Assembly: GCF_027497235.1 (NCBI RefSeq)
Contig: NZ_CP114902.1
Location: 5,358,001 to 5,422,000 of the forward strand
Reading direction: 5' to 3'
DNA length: 64,000 nt
Origin: Micromonospora sp. WMMD1128
GTDB taxonomy: Bacteria; Actinomycetota; Actinomycetes; Mycobacteriales; Micromonosporaceae
Under the pieces are notes generated by a model. That model was given only the letters and a program-made list of their open reading frames with translations, did not search any database and was not told where the DNA came from. Numbering within the stretch: position 1 is the stretch's first letter; each line of letters opens with the position of its first letter. Made by a program: the position numbers and the translations under genes. Positions 63,621-64,000 of this stretch are shown piece by piece.

Positions 63621-64000
63621 TCAGCGGGCGCCGAGGTGGGCCAGCAGGTCCTGGCGGGTCAGCACGCCCCGCGGCTTGCCGTCGACGAGCACGAGCGCCG
63701 CGTCGGCCTTCTCCAGCAGCCCGACCGCCTCGCTGACCGGCTGCCCCCCACCGATCATCGGCAGCGGCTCGCCCATGTGCCGCTCGATCGTGTCGTGCAG
63801 GTGCGCCTGGCCGGTGAAGAGCGCGTCGAGCAGGTCCTTCTCGGCGATCGAACCGGCCACCTCGCCGGTCACCACCGGCGGCTCGGCCTTCAGCACGGGG
63901 AGCTGGGAGACGCCGTACTCGCGCATGTAGTCGATGGCGTCGCGGACCGTCTCGGTCGGGTGGACGTGCACCAGCTCGGGCAGGCCGCCCGGCTTGCTGC
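63621..64000 (-). CDS. cbs: C-terminal CBS-domain part of cystathionine beta-synthase (truncated by window edge)
   Basis: The frame runs off the right edge; 126 codons are seen. Two CBS motifs are read: ETVRDAIDYMREYGVSQLPVLK with GSIAEKDLLDALFTG, then PVSEAVGLLEKADAALVLVDG and GVLTRQDLLAHLG. This is the C-terminal module of actinobacterial cystathionine beta-synthase; the PLP domain lies outside. Together with metB it would make the transsulfuration pair. Confidence 0.8.
   Translation of the reverse strand, partial: SKPGGLPELVHVHPTETVRDAIDYMREYGVSQLPVLKAEPPVVTGEVAGSIAEKDLLDALFTGQAHLHDTIERHMGEPLPMIGGGQPVSEAVGLLEKADAALVLVDGKPRGVLTRQDLLAHLGAR

Overview
The window is chromosomal DNA from a very high-GC actinomycete, most likely a Micromonospora-like member of the Micromonosporaceae. 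The reasons are extreme GC bias, many GTG/TTG starts, a WhiB2-type regulator, a full set of coenzyme F420 genes (fbiC, fbiA, fbiB), mycothiol S-conjugate amidase (mca), XRE/DUF397 gene pairs, and a cbs...metB...ilvA...greA/DUF4307/mca neighbourhood that recalls the Rv1077-Rv1083 region of mycobacteria. Genus assignment is inference. No rRNA, tRNA, CRISPR array or transposase was recognised.

Layout. 1-2.6 kb: start of a polymorphic-toxin (type VII secreted) locus running off the left edge, with a divergent YwqJ-deaminase/SUKH-3 fusion. 2.6-7.5 kb: a secreted tandem double-psi-barrel protein, a small secreted protein and a membrane-anchored STAND ATPase. 6.9-9.0 kb: a coupled operon with a GNAT/sigma-like fusion and a zinc-finger partner. 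9.0-12.9 kb: DUF3499, a degenerate metallopeptidase-family protein, whiB2 with a long leader carrying a perfect 16-bp palindrome, and a DUF4331 operon. 13-19 kb: F420 biosynthesis. 19-28.6 kb: ArsR-type regulator, Nudix, GDP-mannose and glycosyltransferase genes, acetoacetyl-CoA ligase and a thioesterase. 28.7-30.1 kb: a decayed AlbA_2/Schlafen-like gene. 30-38 kb: acyl-CoA dehydrogenase, ugd and a 1636-residue multispan membrane protein. 38-43 kb: purE/purK, a YyaL/DUF255 protein and a secreted PI-PLC-like enzyme. 43-45 kb: a small accessory patch with an hsdR remnant and an XRE/DUF5753-DUF397 pair. 45-54.4 kb: a GGDEF-EAL protein, mca, DUF4307, greA, ilvA, an amidase and metB. 54.5-55.5 kb: an AbiEii-like nucleotidyltransferase gene pair. 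55.7-56.8 kb: HIT and msrA. 57-61.8 kb: a three-gene N-acetylglutaminylglutamine amide (NAGGN) osmolyte operon. 61.86-62.1 kb: a highly structured leader with a 12-codon ORF and an unusually extended Shine-Dalgarno, in front of rnz, followed by a GNAT gene. The right edge holds the 3' end of cbs.

The most unusual items are the rnz leader RNA (61858-62110), a four-copy interspersed double-hairpin repeat at gene 3' ends (15609, 27199, 27300, 63545), the GNAT/sigma fusion operon, the toxin/deaminase locus, and two decayed defence-type genes (AlbA_2/Schlafen-like and hsdR). All family assignments come from reading motifs by eye; no database search was run.
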